Positions 42,381-53,136 are shown, counted from the first letter of the stretch. The stretch: 64,000 bases of DNA from Archangium violaceum (GCF_016887565.1 NZ_CP069396.1:6430001-6494000), one strand, 5' to 3'. Notes: generated by a model from the letters alone, not told the origin. A program made the numbers and translations.

Positions 42381-44579
42381 CTACCCCGGAGTGAACCAGA
42401 GCACGGACAGCGGGGGCAGCGTCAGCACGGCCGAGGCATCCTGGCCGTCCCAACCCTGGGGCTCGGTGTGGATGCGCCCCTTGTTGCCGATGCCCGAGCC
42501 GCCGTAGTCCTGGGCGTCCGTGTTCAGCAGCTCCACGTAACCGCCGTGCCGGGGGAAGCCGACGCGGTAGCCCTCGCGGGGCACGGGTGACAGGTTGGCG
42601 ATGCACACCACGTGGCCCCCCGGCTGCCTCGAGCGCCGCACGAAGGCCAGCACGTTGGCCGCCGCCGAGTCTGGCTGCAACCACTGGAAGCCCAGCGGCT
42701 CGCTGTCCGCGTCGTACAGCGCCGCGTGGCTCCGGTAGAGCCTGTTCAGGTCCGACATCATCGTCTGGATGCCCGCGTGGCCCGGCTCTCCCAGCAGGTG
42801 CCAGTCCAGGCTCCGGTCGTTGCTCCACTCGCCGGGCTGGCCGAACTCGCCACCCATGAAGAGCAGCTTCTTGCCCGGGTGCGCCCACATCCACGCCAGC
42901 AGCGCTCGCAGGTTCGCGCGCTTCTGCCACGCGTCTCCCGGCATCTTCCCGTACAGCGAGCCCTTGCCGTGCACCACCTCGTCATGGCTCAGCGGCAGCA
43001 TGAAGTGCTCGCTGAAGGCATACAGCAGACCGAAGGTGAGCTGGTTGTGGTGGTGCTGCCTATAGATGGGATCCTTCGAGTAGTACGTCAGCGTGTCGTG
43101 CATCCAGCCCATGTTCCACTTGAAGTGGAAGCCGAGGCCCCCTTCGCTGGTGGGCTGGCTCACCTTGGGCCACGCGGTGGACTCCTCGGCGATCATCACC
43201 GCGCCCGGGAACTTGCGGCCCACGGTGTCGTTGAGCTCGCGCAGGAAGGAGATGGCCTCCTCGTTCTCGCGGCCACCCCAGCGGTTGGGGATCCACTCGC
43301 CGTGCTTGCGGCTGTAGTCGAGGTAGAGCATCGACGCCACCGCGTCCACACGCAGACCATCGATGTGGTACTCCTCCAGCCAGAAGAGGGCGTTGGCGAT
43401 GAGGAAGTTGCGCACCTCGTTGCGGCCGAAGTTGAAGACGTAGGTTCCCCAGTCCGGCTGCGTGCCCTGGCGCGGGTCCGCGTGCTCGTAGAGGGCCGTG
43501 CCGTCGAACTGGCCCAGCGCATGAGCGTCCCGGGGGAAGTGCCCCGGCACCCAGTCCAGCAGCACGCCAATGCCCTGCTCGTGCAGGTAGTTGACGAGGT
43601 ACCGGAAGTCATCCGGGTGCCCGAAGCGCGCGGTGGGCGCGTAGTAGTTGCCCACCTGGTAGCCCCAGGAGCCTCCGAAGGGGTGCTCCGCCACCGGCAT
43701 CAGCTCCACGTGCGTGAAGCCCATCCGCTTCACGTAGTCCGCGAGCGCGGGCGCCATCTCCCGGTAGGAGAGGGACCGGTCCCCGTCCTCGATGACGCGC
43801 CGCCACGAGGCCAGGTGCACCTCGTAGACGCTCCACGGCTCGTGGTGCACGTTCTTCGTGGTGCGCCCCGTCATCCACTGCTCGTCCGTCCACTGGAAGT
43901 GGTTCAGGTCGTGCACCACCGACGCCGTGGCCGGAGGCACCTCCGTGCGGAAGGCGTATGGATCCGACTTCAAGAGGCGCCCTCCGGCGCCCGGGCGGAT
44001 CTCGAACTTGTAGCGCGTGCCCTCGCCGACCTCGGGGATGAAGAGCTCCCAGATGCCCGAGGCCCCCATGCGCCGCATCGCGTGCAGCCGGCCGTCCCAG
44101 CTGTTGAAGTCACCCACCACGGACACGCCCGCGGCCGTGGGCGCCCATACGGCGAAGGCCACGCCGCTGATGCCGTGGTGGTGGATGGGGTGCGCCCCCA
44201 TTCGCTTCCACAGGTGCTCGTGCCGGCCCTCGCCGGCGAAGTACAGATCCATGTCGCCCAGCGTGGGCAGGAAGCTGTACGGGTCGCGCAGGGTGAAGGT
44301 CTTGTTGCCGGGGTACTCCACCTCGAGCAGGTAGTTGAAGGGCTCCGTCTTGCCGTTGAGCCGGGCCTCGAAGACGCCTGCCTGCCGGTGCGTCATGGGG
44401 ATGCGCCCGCCGAACTCCGGCACCACGTGGATGGAGACCGCGTCCGGACGGTAGGCCCGCACCACCATTCCATCCCCGTCCGGGTGGATGCCCAGCACGC
44501 GGTGGGGCTCGGGGTGCCGCAACTCCACCACCTGCTGCAACTCCGCGTCCACCTGCTGCCGATCCATCGGCTTCTTCAC
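42381..44579 (-). CDS. glgB: 1,4-alpha-glucan branching enzyme
   Basis: A 732-residue full-length GlgB. Residues 1-125 are the extra N-terminal domain, 130-230 the CBM48 module (GVAFAVWAPTAAGVSVVGDFN minus ends), then the GH13 barrel: VELMPVAEHPFGGSWGYQ, nucleophile Asp412 in LRVDAVASM, acid/base Glu465 in MIAEESTAW and Asp533 in LSHDEVVHGKGSL. It introduces alpha-1,6 branches into the linear glucan made by GlgE. The GTG start overlaps the maltokinase stop (GTGA). It is the last gene of the glgE-treS-mak-glgB unit. Confidence 0.96.
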   Translation of the reverse strand: MKKPMDRQQVDAELQQVVELRHPEPHRVLGIHPDGDGMVVRAYRPDAVSIHVVPEFGGRIPMTHRQAGVFEARLNGKTEPFNYLLEVEYPGNKTFTLRDPYSFLPTLGDMDLYFAGEGRHEHLWKRMGAHPIHHHGISGVAFAVWAPTAAGVSVVGDFNSWDGRLHAMRRMGASGIWELFIPEVGEGTRYKFEIRPGAGGRLLKSDPYAFRTEVPPATASVVHDLNHFQWTDEQWMTGRTTKNVHHEPWSVYEVHLASWRRVIEDGDRSLSYREMAPALADYVKRMGFTHVELMPVAEHPFGGSWGYQVGNYYAPTARFGHPDDFRYLVNYLHEQGIGVLLDWVPGHFPRDAHALGQFDGTALYEHADPRQGTQPDWGTYVFNFGRNEVRNFLIANALFWLEEYHIDGLRVDAVASMLYLDYSRKHGEWIPNRWGGRENEEAISFLRELNDTVGRKFPGAVMIAEESTAWPKVSQPTSEGGLGFHFKWNMGWMHDTLTYYSKDPIYRQHHHNQLTFGLLYAFSEHFMLPLSHDEVVHGKGSLYGKMPGDAWQKRANLRALLAWMWAHPGKKLLFMGGEFGQPGEWSNDRSLDWHLLGEPGHAGIQTMMSDLNRLYRSHAALYDADSEPLGFQWLQPDSAAANVLAFVRRSRQPGGHVVCIANLSPVPREGYRVGFPRHGGYVELLNTDAQDYGGSGIGNKGRIHTEPQGWDGQDASAVLTLPPLSVLWFTPG

Positions 44580-45909
44580 TTGCGAACCTCCATCTTCGAG
44601 AGCGCCTGGACGGGGATGCGCACCCAGTCCGGCCGGTTCTGTAACTCGTAACGCACCTCGTAGAGCATCTTCTCCAGCTCGAAGGCGTCAAGCATCGTGT
44701 TGAAGGTCGCGTCGTCCTGCGGGAGGAACGCGGCCCCTCGTGTGACGGTGCGGTAACCGTCCAGGAACGCCTGGCGCGCCGGTCCCACGCGCTCGCCGGC
44801 GGCCTGTCCCTCCAGCTGCAACGTGGCCTCCGCGTAGTCGAAGGAGCGCAACATTCCCGCGACGTCCCGCAGGGGCGAGTACTTCTCCCGCCGCTGGGTG
44901 AAGCTGCGTCCCGGCTCGCCCTCGAAGTCGAAGATGAGCCAGTCCCCCTCCGCCCGGAGCACCTGTCCGAGGTGCAGATCTCCGTGAATGCGGATTTTCT
45001 GCCCCGAGGGGGAAACGTGCGCCAGCCGCTTCGCGTGTTCGATGAGGCCCTCGCGCTTGCCCTCCAGGTCCGGGAACTGGCGCAGGGCCTCGTTGAGGGT
45101 AACGCCCAGCTCACCCACCATGGAGGCGCTCCAGCGCTGGAGATCCTCCGTCTGGATGGGCTCGGGGCTGAAGGCCGGGTCATCGGTGCTGGAGCCGAAC
45201 GCGCGGTGCAGCTCGCCCAGCCGCTGTCCCAGCCCGCGCAGCTCCCCGAGGAACTCCTGCGTCAGCCGGGGCGCGCGGCGGAAATGATCCAACGTGTAGC
45301 GCCAGCCGTCGGCGACATTGGGGACGTAGCGATGCACGACGGCCAGGGTGGCACCCGCGGGGCCCTCGGACTGGAGCGCTCCGAGCAGGGTGGGGGTGGC
45401 GCGGAAGGACGTCTTCGTCGCCAGGTAGCGGCCCACCTCGTACTCGGGGTTGATGCCGGCCTCCAGCTTGCGGATGACCTTGAGGATGACCTTCTCGGCC
45501 ACCACCACCGAGGTGTTGCTCTGCTCCACCTGGAGCCGCCGCACCGGCAGGGGCGAGGGCAGGGCCATCAACCCCTCGGGGGTGTCCAGCCACTCGCCCA
45601 CGAGCTTGCCCGAGGCGCTGGGAACCTCCCGCTTCTCGCGGATGAGCTGGAAGAAGGCGCGCAGCACCTCCACGTCCTCGAAGGCGTCCTGCACGCCCTC
45701 GTCCGAGGCGAGCACGGGCAGCAGGTAGCGGGTGGGGTGGCCCAGCTCGTAGTGGACCTCCACCACGGCGAGGGTGAAGGCGCGCCCGCCGGGCAGGTCC
45801 AGGGAGACGTGGTCCACCACGGAGACCGACTTGATGGGCCAGGCCTTGCCCGCGAACCAGCGCTGGTTGCGGAGGTAGTCGGGGAGCTTGGTCAGATCGA
45901 TCGGCGTCG

Positions 45910-45913
<4 letters not shown>
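44576..45913 (-). CDS. mak: Maltokinase
   Basis: A 445-residue maltokinase (Pep2-type). The N-terminal cap reads [20 protein letters not shown]; the phosphotransferase core has [26 protein letters not shown] (catalytic loop) and [12 protein letters not shown] (metal-binding). It phosphorylates maltose from TreS to maltose-1-phosphate, the GlgE substrate, using ATP. It is a free-standing enzyme, not fused to TreS. The GTG at 45913 overlaps the treS stop; sequence upstream in this frame is a shadow of treS. Confidence 0.93.
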
Positions 45914-47571
<1,658 letters not shown>

Positions 47572-47586
47572 AAAGGGCGAGGGTGT

Positions 47587-49587
47587 CTATTCGTAGTAGT
47601 CGAACGCCTGCTCACTGCGGCGGAAGCGGTAGACCGCCCAGATGGCCGCGGGCTGTTCGGGCGTGAGGCGCACGTGCGCGGTGGGCCCTTGCCAGAGGCT
47701 CCGCTGGTCCGTCATCAGCTCATGCACCTGGTACGTTTCGTCGGGCTGGATGCCCAGCTCGGCCAGGGGCACGTGCAGCACGGACTCCTGGGGCTGGAAG
47801 GGATCGAAGCTCACCGCCACCAGCACCTGGCTGGAGCCGTCCGGCGTGCGCTTCAGGTAGAACATCACCTGCTCGTTCTCCGACTTGAAGAAGCGCAGGT
47901 TGCCGTAGAGCTGGAAGGCGCGGTGCTCGCGGCGGATGGCGTTGAGCCGCGAGATGTAGTCGCGGATGTTGCCCGGCCGGTCCAGGTCCCACGCCTTGAG
48001 CTCGTACTTCTCCGAGTCGAGGTACTCCTCCTTGCCCGGCTTGATGGGCGTGCCCTCGCACAGCTCGTAGCCGCAGTACATGCCCCAGGAGCTGGAGAGG
48101 GTGGCGGCCATGGCGGCGCGCAGGCGGAACCCACCGGGCCCGCTGCGCTGGAGGAACTCGGGGAGGATGTCCGGCGTGTTGGGCCAGAGGTTGCCGCGCA
48201 TGTAGTCGGACACGGGCGGGGTGGTGATCTCCTCCAGGTACTCCTCCATCTCCTGCTTGAAGTTGCGCCAGGTGAAGTAGGTGTACGACTGCTGGAAGCC
48301 CGCCTTGGCCAGGTGCTTCATCACCTTGGGACGGGTGAAGGCCTCGGAGAGGAAGACGGTGTCCGGATGGACGGTCTGCACCTCGCGGATGAGCCAGGCC
48401 CAGAACTGGAGCGGCTTGGTGTGCGGGTTGTCCACGCGGAAGATGCGCACGCCCTGTTCCACCCAGTGCAGCACCACGGACTTGAGCTCGGGCCACAGCG
48501 TGGCGCGGCCGGGGCCCAGCCAGTCGAAGTTGACGATGTCCTCGTAGCGCTTGGGCGGGTTCTCGGCCGTCTTGATGGTGCCGTCCGGCCGGTGCTGGAA
48601 CCACTCCGGGTGCTCCTTCACGTAGGGGTGGTCCGGCGAGCACTGGAAGGCGATGTCCAGGGCGATCTCGATGCCCAGCCCGTTGGCGGCCTTCACGAAG
48701 CTCCGGAAGTCCTCCAGCGTGCCGAGCAGGGGATTCACGGCCTTGTGGCCACCCTCGGGGCCGCCGATGGCCCACGGGCTGCCCACGTCCTCGGGAGTGG
48801 CGGTGAGGCTGTTGTTCTTGCCCTTGCGCGCCTTGCGGCCGATGGGGTGGATGGGCGGCAGGTAGATGATGTCGAAGCCCAGCGACTGCACGTAGGGCAG
48901 CCACTTCTCGGCGTCGCGGAAGGTGCCGTGCGTGCGGCCGTCACGCAGCGCCGAGCGCGGGAAGAACTCGTACCAGGAGCCGAAGCGCGCCTTCTCCCGG
49001 TCCACGAAGACCTCGGGGACGCGGTCGTACCGGGTGGCGATGGAGCGGTCCGCGTACTTCGACGCGACCAGGGTGAGCCCTGGATCCATGGCCGCGGCGA
49101 TGGCGTTGGCGCTCATGCCCTTCTCGAAGAGCGTGGCGGCCTCGACCATGCGCCGGGCCTCATCGGGGCTGCCGGCCTTCTGGGCGCGCTCGGCATGGGC
49201 GCGGAGCATGGCGGCGCCCTCGAGCAGCTCGCTGCGCACGTCCCGGCCCACGTCCACCTTGCGTTTCACTTCCGTGACCCAGGTGGCGTAGAGGTCGGGC
49301 CAGGCCTCGACCGTGAACTCGTAGCGCCCGTTGCGCGCCAGGAGGAACTCGCCCTCCCAGAGGTCGTTGCCCTTGGAGACCATGGGCGTTTCGGCCCACT
49401 CCGTCGCCTGCTCCTTCGGCGCGGACTGCCTCCAGCGCACCACGGCCACCAGGATGTCGTGGCCCTCCTTGAAGATGTCGGCCTGGACTTTGAGGGACTC
49501 GCCCTCGACCCGCTTCACGGCCCAACGGCCCGCGTCCAGTTCCGGTCGGACGTTCTCGATGACCGTGCTTCCGATTCGCTCGCTCAT
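47587..49587 (-). CDS. glgE: Alpha-1,4-glucan:maltose-1-phosphate maltosyltransferase
   Basis: A 666-residue GlgE (GH13_3). An N-terminal beta domain (residues 1-110, DIFKEGHDILVAVVRWRQS) is followed by the helical insert and the barrel: FDIIYLPPIHPIGRKARKGKNN, nucleophile in FRVDNPHTKPLQFW, acid/base in FLSEAFTRPKVM, and the C-terminal beta domain. It extends alpha-1,4-glucan with maltosyl units from maltose-1-phosphate. The ATG at 49585-49587 starts the conserved sequence (MSERIGSTVIENVRPELDAG). It is the first gene of the operon; TATAAG on the minus strand near 49601-49606 may be part of its promoter. Confidence 0.95.
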   Translation of the reverse strand: MSERIGSTVIENVRPELDAGRWAVKRVEGESLKVQADIFKEGHDILVAVVRWRQSAPKEQATEWAETPMVSKGNDLWEGEFLLARNGRYEFTVEAWPDLYATWVTEVKRKVDVGRDVRSELLEGAAMLRAHAERAQKAGSPDEARRMVEAATLFEKGMSANAIAAAMDPGLTLVASKYADRSIATRYDRVPEVFVDREKARFGSWYEFFPRSALRDGRTHGTFRDAEKWLPYVQSLGFDIIYLPPIHPIGRKARKGKNNSLTATPEDVGSPWAIGGPEGGHKAVNPLLGTLEDFRSFVKAANGLGIEIALDIAFQCSPDHPYVKEHPEWFQHRPDGTIKTAENPPKRYEDIVNFDWLGPGRATLWPELKSVVLHWVEQGVRIFRVDNPHTKPLQFWAWLIREVQTVHPDTVFLSEAFTRPKVMKHLAKAGFQQSYTYFTWRNFKQEMEEYLEEITTPPVSDYMRGNLWPNTPDILPEFLQRSGPGGFRLRAAMAATLSSSWGMYCGYELCEGTPIKPGKEEYLDSEKYELKAWDLDRPGNIRDYISRLNAIRREHRAFQLYGNLRFFKSENEQVMFYLKRTPDGSSQVLVAVSFDPFQPQESVLHVPLAELGIQPDETYQVHELMTDQRSLWQGPTAHVRLTPEQPAAIWAVYRFRRSEQAFDYYE

Positions 49588-50149
49588 AAATGCAGGCGGC
49601 CCCTTATAGGTCGCGCGCCACGATGCCCCGGCGGTGTCTTTCACCGTGCGTTGATTCCGAACGCTCCAAGCGTCCGGTTTGTTGGCCCGACAACCTTAGG
49701 AATGGCTCCGCGCGGTGCACACCCGTCGGAAATGGCCGCTCCCTCGACCGGCTTCCATGCCGGGCAGACGGGCGGGCGGGGGAGGGGGCTGGGGGGTCGC
49801 GGGGGCGGAGCCCGGCGCACAGGCTGCCTGCTATCCGGGCGGGTGAGGAGGTACGGTGGCCGGACCCATGCGATGGAACTCCTCTGCTGGAGGGCCCCTG
49901 GTCGTCGTCCCCCCTGTCTGGTGCGGTGGGTCTACGCTCCGTGCTACCGGGCAGGCATGGGGACGGCGCTCAGTGCCCAGGCGGCAGGGGAGGGGACATG
50001 CCCATGAGGAGGGGCCGCCACCAGCTCCAGGGAGCCAGCCACGATGCACTGCTCGGGGAAAACAAGAAGCGCCCCTGGCGATGAACGCGGCGCAGGGGAA
50101 CGCTCTACGGGTGGCTCCCAGCCCTGGCAGGGCAGGGCGGAACCCGGCT
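49588..50149. other. Long intergenic region (562 bp) upstream of glgE
   Basis: This stretch holds no open frame that looks like a protein by composition. The end nearest glgE must carry its promoter. The middle (about 49765-49830) is a G-rich run. A perfect AGGAGGT at 49846-49852 precedes GTG 49856 and ATG 49868, but the frames that follow are Arg/Pro-rich and run antisense to the next gene, so they are not annotated. A small RNA or a long untranslated leader cannot be excluded. Confidence 0.5.
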
Positions 50150-50341
50150 CTACGGCTGCGACTTGTGCTTGTAGAAGAGGACCAGCGTGTAGCAGTGGAA
50201 CTCGTTGTCGCTGGACTGGCACACCACCCGGTCGACGATCTCCAGATCCGAGTTGCTCTTCATCCAGCGGGTGACATTCTCACCCAGCTCCTCGCGCTCC
50301 TTGGCCTTCGTCGCGGAGAACACCTTCACGCCCGTGAACAT
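50150..50341 (-). CDS. Small conserved-looking protein (63 residues)
   Basis: A 63-residue protein starting MFTGVKVFSATKAKEREELG, with a central helix (NVTRWMKSNSDLEIV) and two C-terminal strands (DRVVCQSSDNEFHCYTLVLFYKHK). Alternating strand-helix-strand pattern and lack of Arg/Ala bias argue that it is real, and AAGGAGTGG sits well placed before the ATG at 50339-50341. Function unknown. It is divergent from the next small gene. Confidence 0.7.
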   Translation of the reverse strand: MFTGVKVFSATKAKEREELGENVTRWMKSNSDLEIVDRVVCQSSDNEFHCYTLVLFYKHKSQP

Positions 50342-50543
50342 CGCCTTCCACTCCTTGCACTGAGTTTTGTACTGGGTGTCTGGGGGAAGGTTATCGCGCG
50401 CTATTCACAGGTGTCAAAAAACCTTACTTCCGGCGACCGGGTGGGGGGCCTCACTTCCCACCCGAGGGGGCGTGCCTAGATTTCAGGGGTCGCTGGATCA
50501 GGCCCGGGGGAATGGCCCCCGGCAAGGGGACGGGCGAAGGGGG

Positions 50544-50825
50544 ATGGCCGTGGACGTGAAGACCAAGAAGGACCTGGCGGTGGACTTCATCAACGAGATC
50601 CGCACGATGGATCCCGCCGCGCTGAACGCGCTGATCGTCAAGGAAGCCGGCGAGGACCTCGCCCAGTTCTTCCTCAACTACAGCGCCAACCTCATCTCCA
50701 AGGACCCCTCCCGGGTCCTCGAGAACACCTCCTCCCTCATGCTGATGGGCTACCTCATCCGCACCCACGAGGAGCGTAACTCCCAGACGAAGCAGACGGG
50801 CCTCCAGGGCTACGCTTTCGCCTGA
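50544..50825 (+). CDS. Small helical protein of unknown function (93 residues)
   Basis: A 93-residue, mostly helical protein beginning MAVDVKTKKDLAVDFINEIR, with two helices rich in conserved-looking Leu/Asn/Ser (DLAQFFLNYSANLI and NTSSLMLMGYLIRTHEE). No known domain is recognised. The ATG at 50544 directly follows GAAGGGGG; the frame is open to 50367 but upstream sequence is not protein-like. It lies 66 bases before the PHP gene on the same strand and may be co-transcribed with it. Confidence 0.75.
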   Translation: MAVDVKTKKDLAVDFINEIRTMDPAALNALIVKEAGEDLAQFFLNYSANLISKDPSRVLENTSSLMLMGYLIRTHEERNSQTKQTGLQGYAFA

Positions 50826-50891
50826 TTCCGGGCGGGGCAGGTGCGCCGAGGCTCGACAGCTCCCACGGGAGCCTGTTAGGGAGCGGCGCTC

Positions 50892-51632
50892 ATGCTCATC
50901 GATCTGCACGCGCATTCCTACCTGTCGAAGGGTTGCGACCTGGATCCGCGCGCGGTCCTCGACCGTGCCGCGCTGTTCGGTCTGGACGGCGTGGCCTTCA
51001 CCGAGACCAACACCCAGGACGGCTGTGACGAGCTGTTCGAGATCGGCGCGAAGTCCAAGGTCAAGGTCTTCGTCGGTCTGGAGCTCATCACCGACCGCGG
51101 TCAGTACCTGTGCTTCTTCCCGAAGCCGGAGCTGGCTCCCGAGCCCGTGCAGATGTGGGGCAGCAACCGCGAGAAGCCGTGGAGCGCCGCCGAGTGTCTC
51201 TCGAAGGTCCGCTCGCTGGGCGCCGCCATCGTCGCGGCTCGGCCCTACGATCGGGACACTCCCAACCCCGCCATGGACTATGTCCGGTCCCTGGGGGGCC
51301 TGCTGTGCGCCGTCGAGGGCTACAACGCCCGCGTGAAGCAGACGTCCAACGACCTCGCCGTCGAGGCCGCCGAGGTGCTCAAGCTGCCCTGCACCGGTGG
51401 CAGTGACGCCCGTGGCTCCCTGGACGAGGTGGGTTATGGCGCCACCTGCTTCAAGAAGCCCGTGCAGACCCAGGAGCAGCTGGTCGCCGCGCTGCTGGCC
51501 GGGGAGTTCTACCCGGTCATGGCCGGCGAGCTGCCTCGGCTGACTCGCCCCGGTGAGGCCCAGGCGGCCCGCAGCGGTGGCAAGCGCCGCGGGGGCGGGG
51601 GCGGCGGAGGCGGTGGGCGCCGCCGTCGCTAG
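50892..51632 (+). CDS. PHP-domain phosphoesterase-like protein with Gly/Arg-rich tail
   Basis: A 246-residue protein. Residues 1-205 are a PHP domain: LIDLHAHSYLSKGCDLDP with metal ligands His6 and His8, FTETNTQDG, GLELITDRGQYLCFF, an Arg/Pro motif in AARPYDRDTPNP and the C-terminal TGGSDARGSLDEVG that supplies the last ligands. PHP proteins hydrolyse phosphoesters in nucleotides, histidinol phosphate or nucleic acid ends. The last 20 residues are a run of glycines closed by arginines, unlike ordinary PHP enzymes and suggestive of nucleic-acid binding. The stop is followed at once by an inverted pair of REP-like repeats. Confidence 0.85.
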   Translation: MLIDLHAHSYLSKGCDLDPRAVLDRAALFGLDGVAFTETNTQDGCDELFEIGAKSKVKVFVGLELITDRGQYLCFFPKPELAPEPVQMWGSNREKPWSAAECLSKVRSLGAAIVAARPYDRDTPNPAMDYVRSLGGLLCAVEGYNARVKQTSNDLAVEAAEVLKLPCTGGSDARGSLDEVGYGATCFKKPVQTQEQLVAALLAGEFYPVMAGELPRLTRPGEAQAARSGGKRRGGGGGGGGGRRRR

Positions 51633-51651
51633 GGTTTCCGCCCGTGTATGT

Positions 51652-51687
51652 CCCCTCTCCCTTTGGGAGAGGGCTAGGGTGAGGGTC
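51652..51687 (+). repeat. REP-like palindromic repeat, copy A
   Basis: A 36-bp intergenic element: CCCTCTCCC, short loop, GGGAGAGGG, then GGGTGAGGG. It is inverted relative to copy B 30 bases on, so the two could fold together into one long hairpin between converging genes. The preceding bases CCGTGTATG are shared with copy D near 58755. Confidence 0.8.
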
Positions 51688-51717
51688 TTTCCACGGTGAG
51701 CAACCCGGGGGGCGTAT

Positions 51718-51753
51718 ACCCTCACCCCGTCCCTCTCCCAGAGGGAGAGGGTC
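51718..51753 (-). repeat. REP-like palindromic repeat, copy B (inverted)
   Basis: Same element as copy A in reverse orientation, ending four bases before the stop of the lipoprotein gene on the opposite strand. Together with copy A it probably ends transcription from both sides. Confidence 0.8.
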
Positions 51754-51757
51754 TGAC

Positions 51758-52498
51758 TCACTTCGTCACGGTGGGGGAGCCTTCCTCGACTCGGGTCACC
51801 AGGCCGTCGGTGATGAACACCCGACGCTTTCCTCCCGGGTACGACCACTCCTGCTTCACCTGCTGGCCGTCCAGCGTCCGGCGGATGCTCTCCGGTTTCC
51901 CCCACGACATCTCCACCGCCGCCTCCGGCATGTACTCGAGCACCTTCTTCTGCTTGAGCGCCTCCTGGAAGCGCGGCTGGAACTTCGCCAGCCTCGGCGC
52001 CAGCTCGTGGTCCGCCAGGTGCCGATCCACCTCCGCCAGGAAGTCCTCCTTCGTCTTGATCATCGGCGGCAGCACCAGGATCACCGGCGGCCCCGGCGGT
52101 GCTCCCTCCACCTCCAGGTACACCCAGGGCTGCGTGCGCGGCGAGTACAGCACCCGCTCGGCCATCACCCAGGCCGTCGGGAACTCCACCTTCAGCACGC
52201 GCACCTTCGTGCCCGCAGGCACCAGCGCCTGCACCGGGCCGGGGTTGATCGGGTTGCCCTTGGTGTCGTTGAGCAACCGCACCTCCTCGGGCGGGTAGGG
52301 CGTCAGCAGCCGCTTGGACGCATCCCCGAAGAACGGGGTGATGTAGCTGGAGGCCTTCAGGTAGCGCACCGCTCCCGGGCCGGTGGACAGGTCTTGCTGC
52401 ACCATCGTCCGATCCTCCGCGCTCAGCAGGGTCTGGCTCGCGCAGCCGGTGGTCAGTGCCAGGGGAATGAGGACGAGCAGGGCGAGAAGTCTTCTCAC
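51758..52498 (-). CDS. Lipoprotein of unknown function
   Basis: A 246-residue lipoprotein: signal peptide RRLLALLVLIPLALTTGC with the lipobox at Cys19. The mature part starts with a Ser/Thr/Asp-rich segment, then strands such as LVPAGTKVRVLKVEFPTAWV, LYSPRTQPWVYLEVEG, and ends with a small module (EMSWGKPESIRRTLDG, KQEWSYPGGKRRVFITDGLVTRV minus ends) that resembles SmpA/BamE-like repeats with W-G-x-P. The GTG start follows GAGGTTCC. It is 13 bases downstream of the membrane-protein gene and probably in one operon with it. Confidence 0.8.
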   Translation of the reverse strand: MRRLLALLVLIPLALTTGCASQTLLSAEDRTMVQQDLSTGPGAVRYLKASSYITPFFGDASKRLLTPYPPEEVRLLNDTKGNPINPGPVQALVPAGTKVRVLKVEFPTAWVMAERVLYSPRTQPWVYLEVEGAPPGPPVILVLPPMIKTKEDFLAEVDRHLADHELAPRLAKFQPRFQEALKQKKVLEYMPEAAVEMSWGKPESIRRTLDGQQVKQEWSYPGGKRRVFITDGLVTRVEEGSPTVTK

Positions 52499-52511
52499 GG
52501 TGGAACCTCGG

Positions 52512-53090
52512 TCAGAAGGTGAAGGCGAAGGCGCGGGTGGTGATCGTCGGAGCGTCCCTTCCTCCCGTGACGTCCGAGACGAGCACCGCCTTCTGGCGCG
52601 TCTCCTCGACGATCCGCGGGCCGCCCGCCTTGCCCAGCGCGTCCACGCCCTGGATGACGTGCGAGATGAGCAGCGCGAGCCCTCCCAGCCCCCAGAACCA
52701 GCCGCCCAGGACGAACTTGAAGACGCTGCTCACCACGATGATGGCCAGATCCACCACCAGGAACAGGATGAAGCCGTCTCGATCCCTCGCCACCAGGTGG
52801 CCCGTGCCGAAGCCGATGATCAGCCCCAGCACCAGCGCGAGGATCTGCCGCGTCTCCGCGTCCACGCCGCCTCCGGTGTCCAGGGGCAGGGGAGCGTTCA
52901 TCAAACCGAACCGCATCGCGTCCGTGATGCGCAGCGGTGGAGTCTCGGAAGGCTTGAAGGTGGCCGCCAGCTCCAGCCCCTCCAGAAGCCGCGCGTGGCG
53001 GCCTTCCATGGAAGCGGCGAAGGACACCGTCGGATCTGCGGCGGTGGGGGTGACGGCCAGGAACGACGCGAGCAGCAGGGTAACGACCAT
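52512..53090 (-). CDS. Integral membrane protein with signal peptide, unknown function
   Basis: A 192-residue protein: signal peptide (VVTLLLASFLAVTPTAADP), a helical periplasmic segment with RITDAMRFGLMNAPLPLD, then three membrane helices (QILALVLGLIIGFGTGHLVA, FILFLVVDLAIIVVSSVF, WFWGLGGLALLISHVIQG) and a beta-like tail. No family is recognised. The ATG at 53088-53090 has GAGG eight bases upstream; a GTG at 53099 is in frame. It precedes the lipoprotein gene with a 13-base gap, suggesting an envelope pair. Confidence 0.75.
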   Translation of the reverse strand: MVVTLLLASFLAVTPTAADPTVSFAASMEGRHARLLEGLELAATFKPSETPPLRITDAMRFGLMNAPLPLDTGGGVDAETRQILALVLGLIIGFGTGHLVARDRDGFILFLVVDLAIIVVSSVFKFVLGGWFWGLGGLALLISHVIQGVDALGKAGGPRIVEETRQKAVLVSDVTGGRDAPTITTRAFAFTF

Positions 53091-53136
53091 CGGGCGCACC
53101 TCGGCGTGGACTACGCGGGAGGGGCCCTTCCTTAGC

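Noticed and set aside
49856-50479. Plus-strand frame after the perfect AGGAGGT
   Set aside because: GTG is only three bases from the ribosome site, the product is Arg/Pro-rich and it runs antisense to the better-supported 63-residue gene.
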